Below are positions 28,883-38,878 of a stretch of 64,000 bases of DNA, piece after piece. Numbering within the stretch: the first letter of the stretch is position 1; each line of letters begins with the position of its first letter. The stretch comes from Pseudoalteromonas luteoviolacea H33-S (GTDB lineage: Bacteria; Pseudomonadota; Gammaproteobacteria; Enterobacterales; Alteromonadaceae), in contig NZ_AUXY01000071.1 in the NCBI RefSeq assembly GCF_001625695.1, positions 1-64,000 on the forward strand, read 5' to 3'. Made by a program: the position numbers and the translations under genes. Below the pieces are notes generated by a model that worked only from the letters and a program-made list of their open reading frames with translations, made no database searches and had not been told where the DNA came from.

Positions 28883-29470
28883 TTGAAGAAAGTCATCAGC
28901 TTTTTATTGTTACTTGTTTGCTCAACGATGGCTATGGCCAACGAGACGCCTTACCAATTGATAAATCAAGTTGGAGAGGGACTCTTTGCGGACATAAAAA
29001 AGGTCAATGCAGGAGGCAAGGCAACATCACAGGAAATGCGCAGTATCGTCAAAACACAATTAATGCCACATATAGACACGCGCTTTGTATCAAGAAAGCT
29101 ACTTGGTAAACACATTAAAGGGCTTAAACGTCAAGAAGCCATAGAATTTATTAATGCAGTGACACATTATCTTGAAGTGACATATGCAAGTGCACTGATG
29201 CAGTATAAGGGGCAAGAAGTCGTGTTCGAGAAGGCCCCAGTGCCACAAGACAGTAAATATGCGACGGTTAAAGCCGTAATTAAAGAAAGTGCAGGGCCAG
29301 ATATCGACTTACATTTCAAGTTTCGTAAAGGGAAAGATGGTAAATGGAAAGTTTATGACTTAGTAGCTGAAGGCATCTCTTTACTTAGCGCAAAACAAAA
29401 AGAGATTGTTTCGCGCATTTCGCAAGTTGGCTTAGCTCAAGTGACTGCTGAACTAAACAAAAAAGCTTAG
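28883..29470 (+). CDS. MlaC-like phospholipid-binding protein (unlinked)
   Basis: 195 residues starting at TTG 28883 with GAGGA eight bases before it; the signal peptide is MKKVISFLLLLVCSTMAMA. The rest matches the MlaC/Ttg2D family: MRSIVKTQLMPHIDTRFVSRKLLGKH and the C-terminal block FRKGKDGKWKVYDLVAEGISLLSAKQKEI. Such proteins carry phospholipid between the outer and inner membrane. In most gammaproteobacteria mlaC is inside mlaFEDCB; here no other mla gene is near, so this is either a second MlaC paralogue or a related lipid shuttle. Confidence 0.88.
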   Translation: MKKVISFLLLLVCSTMAMANETPYQLINQVGEGLFADIKKVNAGGKATSQEMRSIVKTQLMPHIDTRFVSRKLLGKHIKGLKRQEAIEFINAVTHYLEVTYASALMQYKGQEVVFEKAPVPQDSKYATVKAVIKESAGPDIDLHFKFRKGKDGKWKVYDLVAEGISLLSAKQKEIVSRISQVGLAQVTAELNKKA

Positions 29471-29485
29471 TAAAAGTTTTTTGTT
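29456..29485. terminator. Bidirectional A/T hairpin after the MlaC-like gene
   Basis: AACAAAAAAGCTT pairs with AAGTTTTTTGTT around a 4-nt loop. It overlaps the last codons and stop of the MlaC-like gene and reaches the stop of the convergent DUF2989 gene. Confidence 0.65.
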
Positions 29486-30293
29486 AACCTCGAGGAGATA
29501 GAAATTGACCTGTTTCTATTTCTTCGCGGGTTTTTAATGCAAGCTGATTGAGTACACCAATACTTCTTCCCCGTGATGTTAGCTCATGTTCGATGTCAAT
29601 AATATCAATCTCTTCAAACCCTGACAGTTGTGCTATACGTGCAAATGTATATGCGTGCTTATATTTCTTTTGTTTATAAAAAATACTCACAAGGGCTTTG
29701 TACACCTCTAAATCGGGTGTTTCACCAGCTTGATTTAGCTCCAGTACGCGATAGAGGAAGTCGATGGTTTTGTCATCATCGAATTTGGCATAGTAAGTTG
29801 CCAAAAACATTTGTATCTCTTGGCTTTGGCGTACATACGGCTCATCTTCTTGGCGCAGCAATTTATTCATTGCATACTGACTATTGTTTCGAGACCAGTG
29901 ATAATAAAGCAAACCTGGATGAGAGGTTTGTTTGGTATCTTGATATATTCGATTCATTTCTTTTAGGCTGGTGAGGTGGCCTTCAACACGAGACGTCGTC
30001 TTTTCTTTTAGTTTGATATGTTCAATTTGTGCTGCAAGGGAAACACATGAATTATAACTTTCGAACTGCTTTAAAAGTTGGTATTTGTTTTCGTCAGTTG
30101 GGTCTTTGTACTCAACATAACGACCGATGATCACAGATGCTCTTTCCTCTTTACAATGACTATCTTTGTTCAAATCATTGCAAAAACCAGGGGTTTCCTC
30201 ACACACCTTTGCCAATGTCAACGGTTCTTCACATCCACTCAATAATGTTAATAAAGAAGCGCTAACGATGGCTAGCATCCACTTATTAGCCAT
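29484..30293 (-). CDS. DUF2989 family lipoprotein
   Basis: 269 residues. Lipobox LTLLSGC (Cys near residue 21) after a signal peptide; the mature protein starts EEPLTLAKVCEETPGFCNDL with several cysteines, then helical TPR-like stretches (LYRVLELNQAGETPDLEVYKALVSI, KYKHAYTFARIAQ). This matches DUF2989 proteins of Shewanella and relatives, of unknown function. Single gene, convergent with the MlaC-like gene, divergent from GAPDH. Confidence 0.85.
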   Translation of the reverse strand: MANKWMLAIVSASLLTLLSGCEEPLTLAKVCEETPGFCNDLNKDSHCKEERASVIIGRYVEYKDPTDENKYQLLKQFESYNSCVSLAAQIEHIKLKEKTTSRVEGHLTSLKEMNRIYQDTKQTSHPGLLYYHWSRNNSQYAMNKLLRQEDEPYVRQSQEIQMFLATYYAKFDDDKTIDFLYRVLELNQAGETPDLEVYKALVSIFYKQKKYKHAYTFARIAQLSGFEEIDIIDIEHELTSRGRSIGVLNQLALKTREEIETGQFLSPRG

Positions 30294-30623
30294 TGTTTAT
30301 CCTACGTAATATTTAATCGCGCACAACATACCACTTTTGCTCCTTTTGAAACAGCCCCAATGCACCTAACGCTGTTAACTTTGATAGAAGGGTTGCCCTT
30401 TTACTACTAATTACCTAGTTTAGTCTGATATTAAAAATAAGGTATACGCATATTTTCTTCAATAAAGGGAAAAAATAAGACATTTTTCTGTCTTTTCAAT
30501 GTTCCCGTTGCGAAAACAAAAGGAAATGTATGGCTAAGAGTGGAGAATAATTGCAGATTAAATTAGAATGGCGGTGCCCAACAGGGCTATCCGTTCAAAA
30601 AAATTGTTTATTAGGCAGAAAAA
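30294..30623. other. Divergent DUF2989 / GAPDH intergenic region
   Basis: 330 nt, AT-rich, without a coding frame. It holds the two promoters. No operator was identified. Confidence 0.4.
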
Positions 30624-32066
30624 ATGACCTTATCTCACGAGCAAGAATATCAAAATAGCTGGCAAGAACGCCAAGACTACGCTGAAAATATGCAACCTAT
30701 TATTGGTCGCTTATACCGTAACTTGGGTGTTGAAATTGCTGTTTATGGCCGTCCACTTGTTAACACAAGCACAATTGACGTAATCAAAGCACATAAAACA
30801 GTAGCACGTTTTGAAGAGACTAAATTGCGTCTTCGTGAAAGCTTCCCTTTCTTAGAAGCTATCAGCAAAATGGAGCTTGCACCTGGTCGTATCGATTTAG
30901 GTAAGTTAGCGTATGCATATATTTACAAAAATGCAGGTGAAGGCCGCTCTATCGAAGAGTATTTAAATGGCGAGCTTGCTGACTTATTAAATAAAGGCAC
31001 AGGCCCAGAGCCGCGCGATGTTGTATTGTATGGTTTTGGTCGTATTGGACGTTTATTAGCGCGCCTGCTTATTGAGCGCGGCGGCTCTCACGCTGATTTA
31101 CGTTTACGTGCAATTGTTGTGCGTGGTGGCCGTGATGGTGACCTTGAAAAGCGCGCAAGCTTATTACGCCGCGATTCTATCCATGGTCCATTTGACGGTT
31201 CAATTACTGTCGACCATGAAAAGGGTGCGATTAAAGCAAATGGTAACTACATTCAGGTGATCTATGCGAACTCACCAGAAGAAGTTGACTATACTAAGTA
31301 CGGCATTGAAAACGCACTTGTTGTGGATAACACAGGTGTATGGAAAGATGAAGACGGTCTAGGCAAGCACCTAGCGTCTAAAGGTGCGTCAAAAGTACTA
31401 CTTACTGCACCTGCTAAGGGCGACATCAAGAACATCGTTTACGGTGTAAACAACCTTGATATCCTTAACGAAGATAAAATTGTATCAGCAGCAAGCTGTA
31501 CAACAAATGCTATCACGCCAGTGCTTAAGGCGTTAAATGATAAGTTTGGTATTAAGAATGGTCACGTTGAAACTGTTCACTCTTACACAAATGACCAAAA
31601 CTTAATTGATAACTACCACAAAGCAGAGCGTCGTGGTCGTAGTGCTGCATTAAACATGGTTATCACGTCAACTGGTGCTGCTAAAGCGGTTGCTAAAGCT
31701 TTACCTGAGCTAGCTGGTAAGTTAACTGGTAACGCAATTCGTGTTCCAACACCAAATGTTTCAATGGCAATTTTGAACTTAAACTTGAAGGCAGAAACGA
31801 CTTCAGAAGAGTTGAATGAGTTCTTACGTGAAACATCATTGTATTCTGATCTTCGTGATCAGATTGACTACACAGCCTCTACTGAAATCGTATCAACCGA
31901 TTTAGTAGGTAGCCGCTATGCAGGTGTTGTTGATTCTCAAGCAACAATCGTAGATGGTGACCGTGTAGTACTATACGTTTGGTATGATAATGAGTTTGGC
32001 TACAGCTGTCAGGTAGTACGTGTAATGCGTGACATGGCAGAAGTTGCTTTCCCAAGCTTGCCATAA
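30624..32066 (+). CDS. gap: Glyceraldehyde-3-phosphate dehydrogenase, long form
   Basis: 480 residues with an N-terminal extension of about 125 residues before the Rossmann motif YGFGRIGRLLAR. The catalytic Cys is in ASCTTNAITP near residue 294, followed by HSYTNDQNLIDN and the substrate-binding NMVITSTGAAKAV and YDNEFGYSCQVVR. This long type is found in Vibrio, Shewanella and Pseudoalteromonas beside a standard-length enzyme; it may serve gluconeogenesis or use NADP, but cofactor choice cannot be read securely. Single gene with a strong terminator. Confidence 0.95.
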   Translation: MTLSHEQEYQNSWQERQDYAENMQPIIGRLYRNLGVEIAVYGRPLVNTSTIDVIKAHKTVARFEETKLRLRESFPFLEAISKMELAPGRIDLGKLAYAYIYKNAGEGRSIEEYLNGELADLLNKGTGPEPRDVVLYGFGRIGRLLARLLIERGGSHADLRLRAIVVRGGRDGDLEKRASLLRRDSIHGPFDGSITVDHEKGAIKANGNYIQVIYANSPEEVDYTKYGIENALVVDNTGVWKDEDGLGKHLASKGASKVLLTAPAKGDIKNIVYGVNNLDILNEDKIVSAASCTTNAITPVLKALNDKFGIKNGHVETVHSYTNDQNLIDNYHKAERRGRSAALNMVITSTGAAKAVAKALPELAGKLTGNAIRVPTPNVSMAILNLNLKAETTSEELNEFLRETSLYSDLRDQIDYTASTEIVSTDLVGSRYAGVVDSQATIVDGDRVVLYVWYDNEFGYSCQVVRVMRDMAEVAFPSLP

Positions 32067-32082
32067 TTTCGCTTTGACGATG

Positions 32083-32110
32083 AAAAAAGCCAGCAATTGC
32101 TGGCTTTTTT
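32083..32110 (+). terminator. Terminator after GAPDH gene
   Basis: AAAAAAGCCAGC-AATT-GCTGGCTTTTTT, perfect 12-bp stem including the A/T flanks. Confidence 0.95.
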
Positions 32111-32247
32111 AGTTTTTGATCTGCGTGATGTGTGGTAGGCTCATCAATGTTTTTAGCTACATCTGGCTAACATGAATAACAATTCATTAGTTAGCGAAAA
32201 AAACGCAATATTACGGCAAGAATCTTGCCATAAAATTTAGGGTATAT

Positions 32248-33375
32248 ATGAGAATTTCTAGTAATTTTGACAGTGGTAATATCAAGGTAATTTCGGCACA
32301 GCAGCCTCACGATATTCAACTTGAAATCAACAAAGACAACAACTCAGACTTTTTTCAGTGGTTTCACTTTCGTCTAGAGTCGACTCCTTTTGTAGAACAT
32401 AAATTACATATTAATAATTTAAAAGCATCTGCATACCCTGAAGGGTGGGATGATTACCAAGCGGTTGCATCATACGATAGACAAACTTGGTTTAGAGTAC
32501 CAACAACTTATCAAGACGGTCAGTTAGTTATCGATTTTGAGCCTGAGTATAGTCATACTTTCTTTGCATACTTTGCACCATACAGTTACGAGCGTCATTT
32601 GGACTTATTGTACTGGGCTCAAAGTCATGATGCATGTCAAATTGAAACACTTGGCGAAACCATTGATGGCAGAGATATCAGTTTATTGGTAGTGGGTGAG
32701 CCAAGTGAAACCAAGAAAAAGATATGGATCACGGCAAGACAGCACCCTGGTGAAACCATGGCTGAATGGTTTGTTGAGGGCTTACTGCACAAGCTATTAG
32801 ACGATGAAGATCCACATGCAGCAGCGCTGTTGTCAAAAGCAGTATTTTATATCGTGCCAAACATGAATCCAGATGGCAGTGTGCGTGGTCATTTAAGAAC
32901 GAATGCAAACGGTGTTAACTTAAACCGTGAGTGGAAGACACCTAGCATCGAAAATTCTCCAGAAGTCTATTATGTACTTGAGAAAATGCGCGCGGTAGGC
33001 TTAGATTTGTATCTAGATATTCATGGTGATGAGGCCTTGCCATATAACTTTGTGGCTGGTAGTGAAGGGATCCCAAGCTATGATGCACGTCTAGAAAGCT
33101 TGGAAACACAGTTTAAAGATGCATTACTTGCTATAACACCAGATTTCCAAGATGTGTATGGCTATCCAAAAGATGAGCCGGGTCAAGCAAACTTAACAGT
33201 CGCTTCTTGTGCAGTGGGTGAAGAGTTTAAAGCACTGTCTTACACAATTGAGATGCCCTTTAAAGATAATGCAGATTTACCAGATCCATACTATGGTTGG
33301 TCAGATAGACGCTCTTATCAGTTTGGACAAGATACGTTATCAGCAATAGTGAAAGTTGTTGATAATCTGAGGTAA
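32248..33375 (+). CDS. M14 family cytosolic carboxypeptidase
   Basis: 375 residues, no signal peptide. An N-terminal beta-sandwich domain (about 1-125) is followed by the zinc carboxypeptidase domain. Zinc ligands are His166 and Glu169 in ARQHPGETMAEW and His259 in LDIHGDEALP; the catalytic Glu is Glu335 in YTIEMPF. This two-domain form is the bacterial relative of the AGBL/CCP deglutamylases. Natural substrate unknown. It stands alone between two terminators. Confidence 0.92.
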   Translation: MRISSNFDSGNIKVISAQQPHDIQLEINKDNNSDFFQWFHFRLESTPFVEHKLHINNLKASAYPEGWDDYQAVASYDRQTWFRVPTTYQDGQLVIDFEPEYSHTFFAYFAPYSYERHLDLLYWAQSHDACQIETLGETIDGRDISLLVVGEPSETKKKIWITARQHPGETMAEWFVEGLLHKLLDDEDPHAAALLSKAVFYIVPNMNPDGSVRGHLRTNANGVNLNREWKTPSIENSPEVYYVLEKMRAVGLDLYLDIHGDEALPYNFVAGSEGIPSYDARLESLETQFKDALLAITPDFQDVYGYPKDEPGQANLTVASCAVGEEFKALSYTIEMPFKDNADLPDPYYGWSDRRSYQFGQDTLSAIVKVVDNLR

Positions 33376-33387
33376 TCAAAAACTAAG

Positions 33388-33411
33388 GCAGCCTATGAGG
33401 TTGCTTTTTTT
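33388..33411 (+). terminator. Terminator after M14 peptidase gene
   Basis: GCAGCCT-ATG-AGGTTGC, 7-bp stem with one G-T pair, followed by a run of seven T. Confidence 0.88.
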
Positions 33412-33440
33412 ATATAACAACAATTAAAAGAGGATAAGTC

Positions 33441-35153
33441 GTGGACGTATTAGGAAGTTTTCTTGATAGCTTAGATGCCATGCTGGGGGGCTCGTGGTGG
33501 TTTCCTTATGTATTGCTGGGGGTGGGATTCTTTTTCACAATATATTTAAAGTTCCCACAAATTCGCTATTTTAAACATGCATGCCGAGTAGTCTCTGGTA
33601 AGTATGATAAACAATCTCATGAAGGTGATACGACCCACTTCCAAGCACTATCAACAGCATTGTCCGGCACGGTCGGGACAGGCAATATCGGCGGTGTTGC
33701 GCTTGCCATTTCAATCGGTGGACCTGCAGCACTATTTTGGATGTGGATGACTGCATTTTTTGGTATGACAACCAAATTTGTGGAAGTCACATTGTCACAT
33801 AAATACCGTGTAAAAACAGAAGATGGCACCATGGCTGGTGGTCCAATGTATTACATGGATAGACGTTTGAATATGAAGTGGTTGGCGATCTTATTTGCGA
33901 TAGCCACCGTTATCAGCTCGTTCGGTACTGGTAGTTTACCTCAAATCAATAATATCGCCGTTGGTATGGAAGCCACTTTTGGTTTTGAAAGAATGGCAAC
34001 AGGTGCTGTGCTATCTATTTTACTGGCGTTGGTTATTTTAGGCGGTATTAAGCGCATTGCAGCGATCACCTCTAAAGTTGTGCCTATTATGGCAGTCGTT
34101 TATATCCTAGGTGCTTTTGCTGTTATTTTCTACAACATTGAAAATGTTGGTCCATCATTCGCGTCTGTTTTTACTAATGCATTTTCTGGTTCAGCGGCGG
34201 CAGGTGGCTTCTTAGGCGCATCATTTGCATACGCATTTAACCGTGGTGTAAACCGTGGCTTATTCTCTAACGAGGCAGGTCAAGGTTCTGCGCCAATAGC
34301 GCACGCATCAGCAAAAGCAGATGAGCCTGTCTCTGAAGGTATGGTGTCTATTTTAGAGCCTTTCATCGATACCATTATCATTTGTACTTTAACTGGCTTA
34401 GTTATTTTATCTTCGGGTGTTTGGACTGAAAAGTTTGAAACTGAATTTGAGCGTTCTTCAATGACCTTTATCAAAGGGAATTATGACGAGGCGAACGAAG
34501 CAGATCGAACTGAGCTATACAAGTACTTGAATGGTTATTCAGACCATCAAGTGGAAGAATACAGTGGTTCTATTCAAGTTGTACAAGGTATCGCAGTCAA
34601 TAAAGATTTTACAGTGATCCACTCACGCTCTATCGGTGAAGATATTCGCTTTGGTATCACGGATAAACATCAGTATACGGGCACCGTTGAGATTGAAGGT
34701 GGTATTCCAGCCGATCCGAGTATATCTGTTCAAGGTAAATCACTGGTGCACTCAGCTGAGTTGACAACTAAGGCGTTTACACGAGGCTATTTCGGTGATA
34801 GTGGTCAGTATATCGTTTCTATAGGTTTATTGTTATTTGCTTTTTCTACTGCGATCGCATGGTCATACTATGGTGACCGAGCGATGACTTATCTATTGGG
34901 CCCGCGTTCTGTTATGCCATATCGTGTCTTTTACGTTGCTGGTTTCTTTTGGGCATCCTTTGCAGATACGGAGTTAGTTTGGAAGCTGGCAGCTGTAGGT
35001 ATTGTTGTGATGACTTTACCCAACCTGTTCGGCATCATGGTTTTGAGAAAAGAAATGAAAGAAACCGTCGATGACTATTGGGAAAAGTTCGAAAATGGAA
35101 AAGGTCAAGCGCTAGATGACGATAAAATAGAAAAATCTCGCGATATCCAGTAA
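33441..35153 (+). CDS. AGCS family sodium:alanine/glycine symporter with extended loop
   Basis: 570-residue inner-membrane symporter. GTG start at 33441 with GAGGA six bases upstream. The family signatures [20 protein letters not shown] near 74-95 and [19 protein letters not shown] near 275-292 are present. Unlike the usual 450-500 residue members, about 120 mostly hydrophilic residues (about 330-450) separate two membrane segments, rich in acidic residues and predicted beta strands. Substrate is probably alanine or glycine with Na+. Confidence 0.92.
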   Translation: MDVLGSFLDSLDAMLGGSWWFPYVLLGVGFFFTIYLKFPQIRYFKHACRVVSGKYDKQSHEGDTTHFQALSTALSGTVGTGNIGGVALAISIGGPAALFWMWMTAFFGMTTKFVEVTLSHKYRVKTEDGTMAGGPMYYMDRRLNMKWLAILFAIATVISSFGTGSLPQINNIAVGMEATFGFERMATGAVLSILLALVILGGIKRIAAITSKVVPIMAVVYILGAFAVIFYNIENVGPSFASVFTNAFSGSAAAGGFLGASFAYAFNRGVNRGLFSNEAGQGSAPIAHASAKADEPVSEGMVSILEPFIDTIIICTLTGLVILSSGVWTEKFETEFERSSMTFIKGNYDEANEADRTELYKYLNGYSDHQVEEYSGSIQVVQGIAVNKDFTVIHSRSIGEDIRFGITDKHQYTGTVEIEGGIPADPSISVQGKSLVHSAELTTKAFTRGYFGDSGQYIVSIGLLLFAFSTAIAWSYYGDRAMTYLLGPRSVMPYRVFYVAGFFWASFADTELVWKLAAVGIVVMTLPNLFGIMVLRKEMKETVDDYWEKFENGKGQALDDDKIEKSRDIQ

Positions 35154-35181
35154 GACAAAGTAGCTCAAAACTTGTAGAATA

Positions 35182-35209
35182 GGGCGCCATATGGCGCCTT
35201 ATTTTTTAT
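35182..35209 (+). terminator. Terminator after AGCS gene
   Basis: GGCGCC-ATAT-GGCGCC followed by TTATTTTTTATT, perfect 6-bp GC stem extended by flanking A/T pairs. Confidence 0.92.
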
Positions 35210-35225
35210 TCGGAGTAACGTAAGT

Positions 35226-35552
35226 ATGGCAATAGCCCAATGCCCGAGTTGTAGTAAATCAATTTCATCAAAGCACACTGTTTGTCCACATTGCGATGCT
35301 GAAATTGGAAAAATAAGTGATGATGAATTACGTCGAATTGCGGTCAAAAACCGTATAAAGAAACAGCAGAGTATTATGAATTACTCGTTTCTGGCCTTGA
35401 TTTTATTTTTGGGTGGTTTCTTATACCTATACTGGCACCACCCAGTTGAAGGCAGCATTGAAATGTATGCTGCAAAATCCGCTATTGGTATCGGCATGGT
35501 CTGGTACCTGATTAATCGCGTGATGTTGGTTATTTTGAAAAAGAAAAAGTGA
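35226..35552 (+). CDS. Zinc-ribbon membrane protein
   Basis: 108 residues. Two CxxC pairs in the first 25 residues (CPSCSK and CPHCDA) form a zinc ribbon; a short charged linker follows, then two membrane segments at about residues 52-70 and 82-102 and a lysine-rich end. Specific role unknown. Its stop overlaps the region just before the DUF1315 start (35555), so the three genes zinc ribbon / DUF1315 / DUF349 look like one operon. Confidence 0.8.
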   Translation: MAIAQCPSCSKSISSKHTVCPHCDAEIGKISDDELRRIAVKNRIKKQQSIMNYSFLALILFLGGFLYLYWHHPVEGSIEMYAAKSAIGIGMVWYLINRVMLVILKKKK

Positions 35553-35554
35553 CG

Positions 35555-35836
35555 ATGAATGTAGATAATTTGGTAAGTAGCATTACCCCAGAAGTATTCG
35601 AACGCTTGCAGTATGGTGCCTCTACAGGTCGTTGGCCTGATGGCACTGAATTAACTGAAGCACAAAAAGAGCAAACCGTTCAACTCGTCATGTTGTATCA
35701 GGCAAAAATCGCTAAATCTAACGAGCAGTTTACGATAAATGAAGACGGTGAGATGGTTCAAAAATCGAAACGCGAATTGCAACAAGAATTTAAAGCAGAA
35801 AACGAAATAGCTAGGTTCACTGAAAATGATCTTTAA
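35555..35836 (+). CDS. DUF1315 (YeaC-like) protein
   Basis: 93 residues from ATG 35555 (MNVDNLVSSITPEVFERL); a GTG at 35549 is also in frame. The motif YGASTGRWPDGTELTEAQKE is the family core shared with E. coli YeaC. Small soluble protein of unknown function. Its end overlaps the DUF349 gene by 11 nt. Confidence 0.85.
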   Translation: MNVDNLVSSITPEVFERLQYGASTGRWPDGTELTEAQKEQTVQLVMLYQAKIAKSNEQFTINEDGEMVQKSKRELQQEFKAENEIARFTENDL

Positions 35837-38504
35837 ACACTTATTTACACCTAAATGGAAGCACCCTAAGGCGCAAGTGCGCTTAGCGGCGGTGGATAAA
35901 TTAGATACAACCAAGGATGTCGAAGCGCTAACAACTTTAGCCCTAGAGGACGACTCAATTCAAATAAGAAAAAAAGTCCTTAACAAGATTGATGATTTAG
36001 GTCTCTGGTGGAAAGTCTATAAGCAGGATCAAGAGCTTAAAGATATTGCTGAGCAGCATATTAGCCAAGCTGTATTATCTGGTTCCCAGATGTTAAGTAA
36101 TGATATTCGTGAAGAGTATATCGATAGGTATGCACCACAAAAGACCTTAGAAAAGTTGGCTTTTTCAGACATTGCGCAGACTCAGAAAGTCAAGTTACTA
36201 AAACGTATTGCAAACGCGCGCCTAATTGAAAAAGCCTTCAAAGAAGGTGAAGAAGCACTGCAAGTTTCCCTACTGGAACTCGTGTATCAATACGACTTAA
36301 CCAAAGCTGTGCTGAAAAGCGCGCAAGGTGATGCGAAAAGTCAATTAGACGCGCATCTGGAGCAGGCTCGTTTGGCAAAAGTGATGCCAAAACAAGTTGC
36401 TGAGCAGGTTAAATTGATACTTGCAAAATTCAATGCTCTGAGAGAGAAGCTTGACTACCAAGTCGTCAATACTCAATTTAACGAATTGAGCCAGCAGTGG
36501 CAGAGTCTTGAATTAAAGTGGCTTGATGAAGAAACGCTCAATGTACAGTCGAGCAAGTATCAAGTCCTGACCGAAAAGCTGACGGCTCATATTGAAAAGC
36601 TTAAAGCACAGTTTGATGCTGATTTGGCCGCTGAAAAAGCGCAACAAGAAAAGCAACAAGCTCTGGCTGACTACGCGACAAAAGTAGATGCTTTTGAAGC
36701 TGTTTTAAATGAGGCCGTCAGTAAGCTAGATGTTGAATCACAGGCTATGCTTCAGAGTCAGTTTGAACAACTTCAAAGTATGCTCAATGAATCTGAATAC
36801 AAAGCAGAGGTCAAAGGTTTATTGCAGCGTTTGGTTAAGTTAGAGACGTTACTTAACACACTGCCTGAGATGATTGCCGCGACGAAAGAGTTTCAAGTTA
36901 CACTTGAGCAGCTGAAACAAATCGAAGCAAGTGATGATTTAGCGCAATTAGACGAATTATTAGCGGCGCAAAAATCTGCATATCAGGCATGTAATGCTTT
37001 ATTAAAGTCTTTACCGAGCGAGTTAAAGCAAAATGCGAAAAGCGAGCTTGCTGAAGTGTCCAAAGTATTTTTGGACGCGATGAAACCTTTAGTTGAGCAG
37101 CAACAAAAGCTACTAAAAGAAGCTCGTAAGAAAGCGCGTGACGTGCAGAGGTTAATAGAGCAAGGTCGTTTCAACATCGCCTTCGGTGTATTTAACGGTT
37201 TGTCTGAAAGCTATGAGTTATTAACTGAGTCACACAAAGAGCAAGTAAGCAAACAGTATGAAGGCTTGCAAGCACAGCTGGCTGAATTTAAAGATTGGCA
37301 AAAGTATGCATCTGCACCGAAGCGCACGGAATTGCTTGCGCAATTAGATGAAAAGCTTGCTGAAACCGACATTGATCCTAAAGTAAGAGCGTCTGATGTT
37401 AAGATGCTTCGTATTCGCTGGAATGAACTTGGCCGCATTGAAAGTGAAGAGGAAAAACAACAAGCTAAAGTCTTTGATGAAAAGATTGAGTTACTATTTG
37501 CACCTTGTCGCGCATACTTTGCAGAGCAAGAGGAAGCACGCAAGCAGGTGATCGTCGACCGTGAAAAGCTGATCACGCATATGCAAGAACTTGAACACTT
37601 CTCTGTCGAAGAAGAGGGCAGTTGGCGTAAGCTTGAAAGTCAGTTTAATCGTATCAACAAGCTGTGGAGAGGCGCAGGTAGTTTAGATGCACAAACTTAT
37701 CAGGCTTTAAATAATCAGTATCGTGATGCTTATGGCAAAGTGAATGGACGTTTAAAAGCGCATCATCAAAATAATGCTGAGCAAAAACAAAAATTGGTTG
37801 ATGAAGCATTAGCGCAGGTTGAGAGCGATAATGTCGCTGAGGCATGTGAGGTACTGAAATCATTGCAAAAGCAGTGGCAAGGTATCGGCTTTGCGGGTAG
37901 CAAAAACGAACATGTATTATGGCAGTCGTTTAGACAACACAACGATGCTGTATTTGCTAAGCGAGAAGAAATAGTTGCTCAGCAAAAACGCGAAAATGCG
38001 GCATTAGAAGTAGAGCAACGTCAACAGTTAGCCAATTTCGATAGTTTGGTCATTGACGCGAAAACACAATCAGAGTTGACTCAGTTGCAAGAGCAGATCA
38101 GCAATCTGGAAGTGCTTGGTGGTTTGAACAAAATCAAAAAGTCACTGCTTGAACAGGTTGAAGTAAAACTCAACGAGCTATTCTCAACCTTGAATCGTGA
38201 AAAGTTTTCCGAACTTGTTACAGCAGTTGAAAATAACCAGGAAATTCCTGCTTGCTGGCAAGGCAAAAACACCATGGATATCAGTGCAGCACAGTTATTA
38301 TTGAGGCTTGAAATTTTAACTAATGTAGAATCTCCAGCAGATGAGCAGCAGGCTCGAATGGCGGAGCAGGTCGCGCTGTTAGACGAGAAGCTTCAAGGTG
38401 AATCTCGCAAGCTTGATTTTTACTTGGTAAGCTATTTTGCACAAGCTAAGATTGAAGGTATTGAGTTCAATTCAAGCCGAATTTTAAGTGTGCTAAACGC
38501 ATAA
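35826..38504 (+). CDS. DUF349 repeat protein, large helical
   Basis: 892 residues, almost wholly alpha-helical. A short HEAT-like N-terminus (HPKAQVRLAAVDKL, DDSIQIRKKVLNKI) leads to long coiled-coil stretches rich in Glu, Gln, Lys and Ala and to DUF349 units (e.g. LRIRWNELGRIESEEEKQ, GSWRKLESQFNRINKLWRGAG, LKSLQKQWQGIGFAG). DUF349 proteins are widespread in Alteromonadales; function is unknown, and a scaffold or nucleic-acid-linked role is only a guess. Ends with a strong terminator. Confidence 0.9.
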   Translation: MIFKHLFTPKWKHPKAQVRLAAVDKLDTTKDVEALTTLALEDDSIQIRKKVLNKIDDLGLWWKVYKQDQELKDIAEQHISQAVLSGSQMLSNDIREEYIDRYAPQKTLEKLAFSDIAQTQKVKLLKRIANARLIEKAFKEGEEALQVSLLELVYQYDLTKAVLKSAQGDAKSQLDAHLEQARLAKVMPKQVAEQVKLILAKFNALREKLDYQVVNTQFNELSQQWQSLELKWLDEETLNVQSSKYQVLTEKLTAHIEKLKAQFDADLAAEKAQQEKQQALADYATKVDAFEAVLNEAVSKLDVESQAMLQSQFEQLQSMLNESEYKAEVKGLLQRLVKLETLLNTLPEMIAATKEFQVTLEQLKQIEASDDLAQLDELLAAQKSAYQACNALLKSLPSELKQNAKSELAEVSKVFLDAMKPLVEQQQKLLKEARKKARDVQRLIEQGRFNIAFGVFNGLSESYELLTESHKEQVSKQYEGLQAQLAEFKDWQKYASAPKRTELLAQLDEKLAETDIDPKVRASDVKMLRIRWNELGRIESEEEKQQAKVFDEKIELLFAPCRAYFAEQEEARKQVIVDREKLITHMQELEHFSVEEEGSWRKLESQFNRINKLWRGAGSLDAQTYQALNNQYRDAYGKVNGRLKAHHQNNAEQKQKLVDEALAQVESDNVAEACEVLKSLQKQWQGIGFAGSKNEHVLWQSFRQHNDAVFAKREEIVAQQKRENAALEVEQRQQLANFDSLVIDAKTQSELTQLQEQISNLEVLGGLNKIKKSLLEQVEVKLNELFSTLNREKFSELVTAVENNQEIPACWQGKNTMDISAAQLLLRLEILTNVESPADEQQARMAEQVALLDEKLQGESRKLDFYLVSYFAQAKIEGIEFNSSRILSVLNA

Positions 38505-38508
38505 TATG

Positions 38509-38533
38509 AAAGGCCCTGTTTAGGGCCTTTTTC
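38509..38533 (+). terminator. Terminator after DUF349 gene
   Basis: AAAGGCCCT-GTTT-AGGGCCTTT followed by TT and CTTTTC, perfect 9-bp stem, four bases after the stop. Confidence 0.93.
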
Positions 38534-38767
38534 TTTTCTATCTCGTGTTGTCGACATCGAGTCTAAATCACAATTTTTATACAAGCATCGTGCAAAGCTC
38601 TATTTTGTTTTATTTTTATCAATCAAAAGTTTCTCGCCTTTTTAATCAATTGCAGTCGTTTTAATTTTTGGTATTGTTTTGAACAGCAAGTTCAACCTTA
38701 TTTCTCTGAATTTATTGATTTAATTCCATCTATTTATATTTCTAGAGCAAGTGTAAGGTTGTTAGCG

Positions 38768-38878
38768 ATGAAACTTATGCTTTCAATTGTGCAGTTATTG
38801 GCATTAATTGGTTTGAAATTGAGCGTTCTGTCATCTACTTTTAGCGAGGAAAGTGACAAATATTTATCTCGGAAATAA
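38768..38878 (+). CDS. Possible 36-residue membrane peptide
   Basis: ATG 38768 opens a frame MKLMLSIVQLLALIGLKLSV... ending LSRK and TAA. The first 20 residues are hydrophobic, like a single membrane helix, and the tail is charged. A weak ribosome site (AAGGTTGTTAG) precedes it. The stop lies inside the Fur-box match. It may be chance in AT-rich DNA. Confidence 0.25.
   Translation: MKLMLSIVQLLALIGLKLSVLSSTFSEESDKYLSRK

Noticed and set aside
28624..28941. 105-codon minus frame overlapping the MlaC-like start
   Set aside because: No ribosome site or family, and it covers the signal peptide region of a supported gene.
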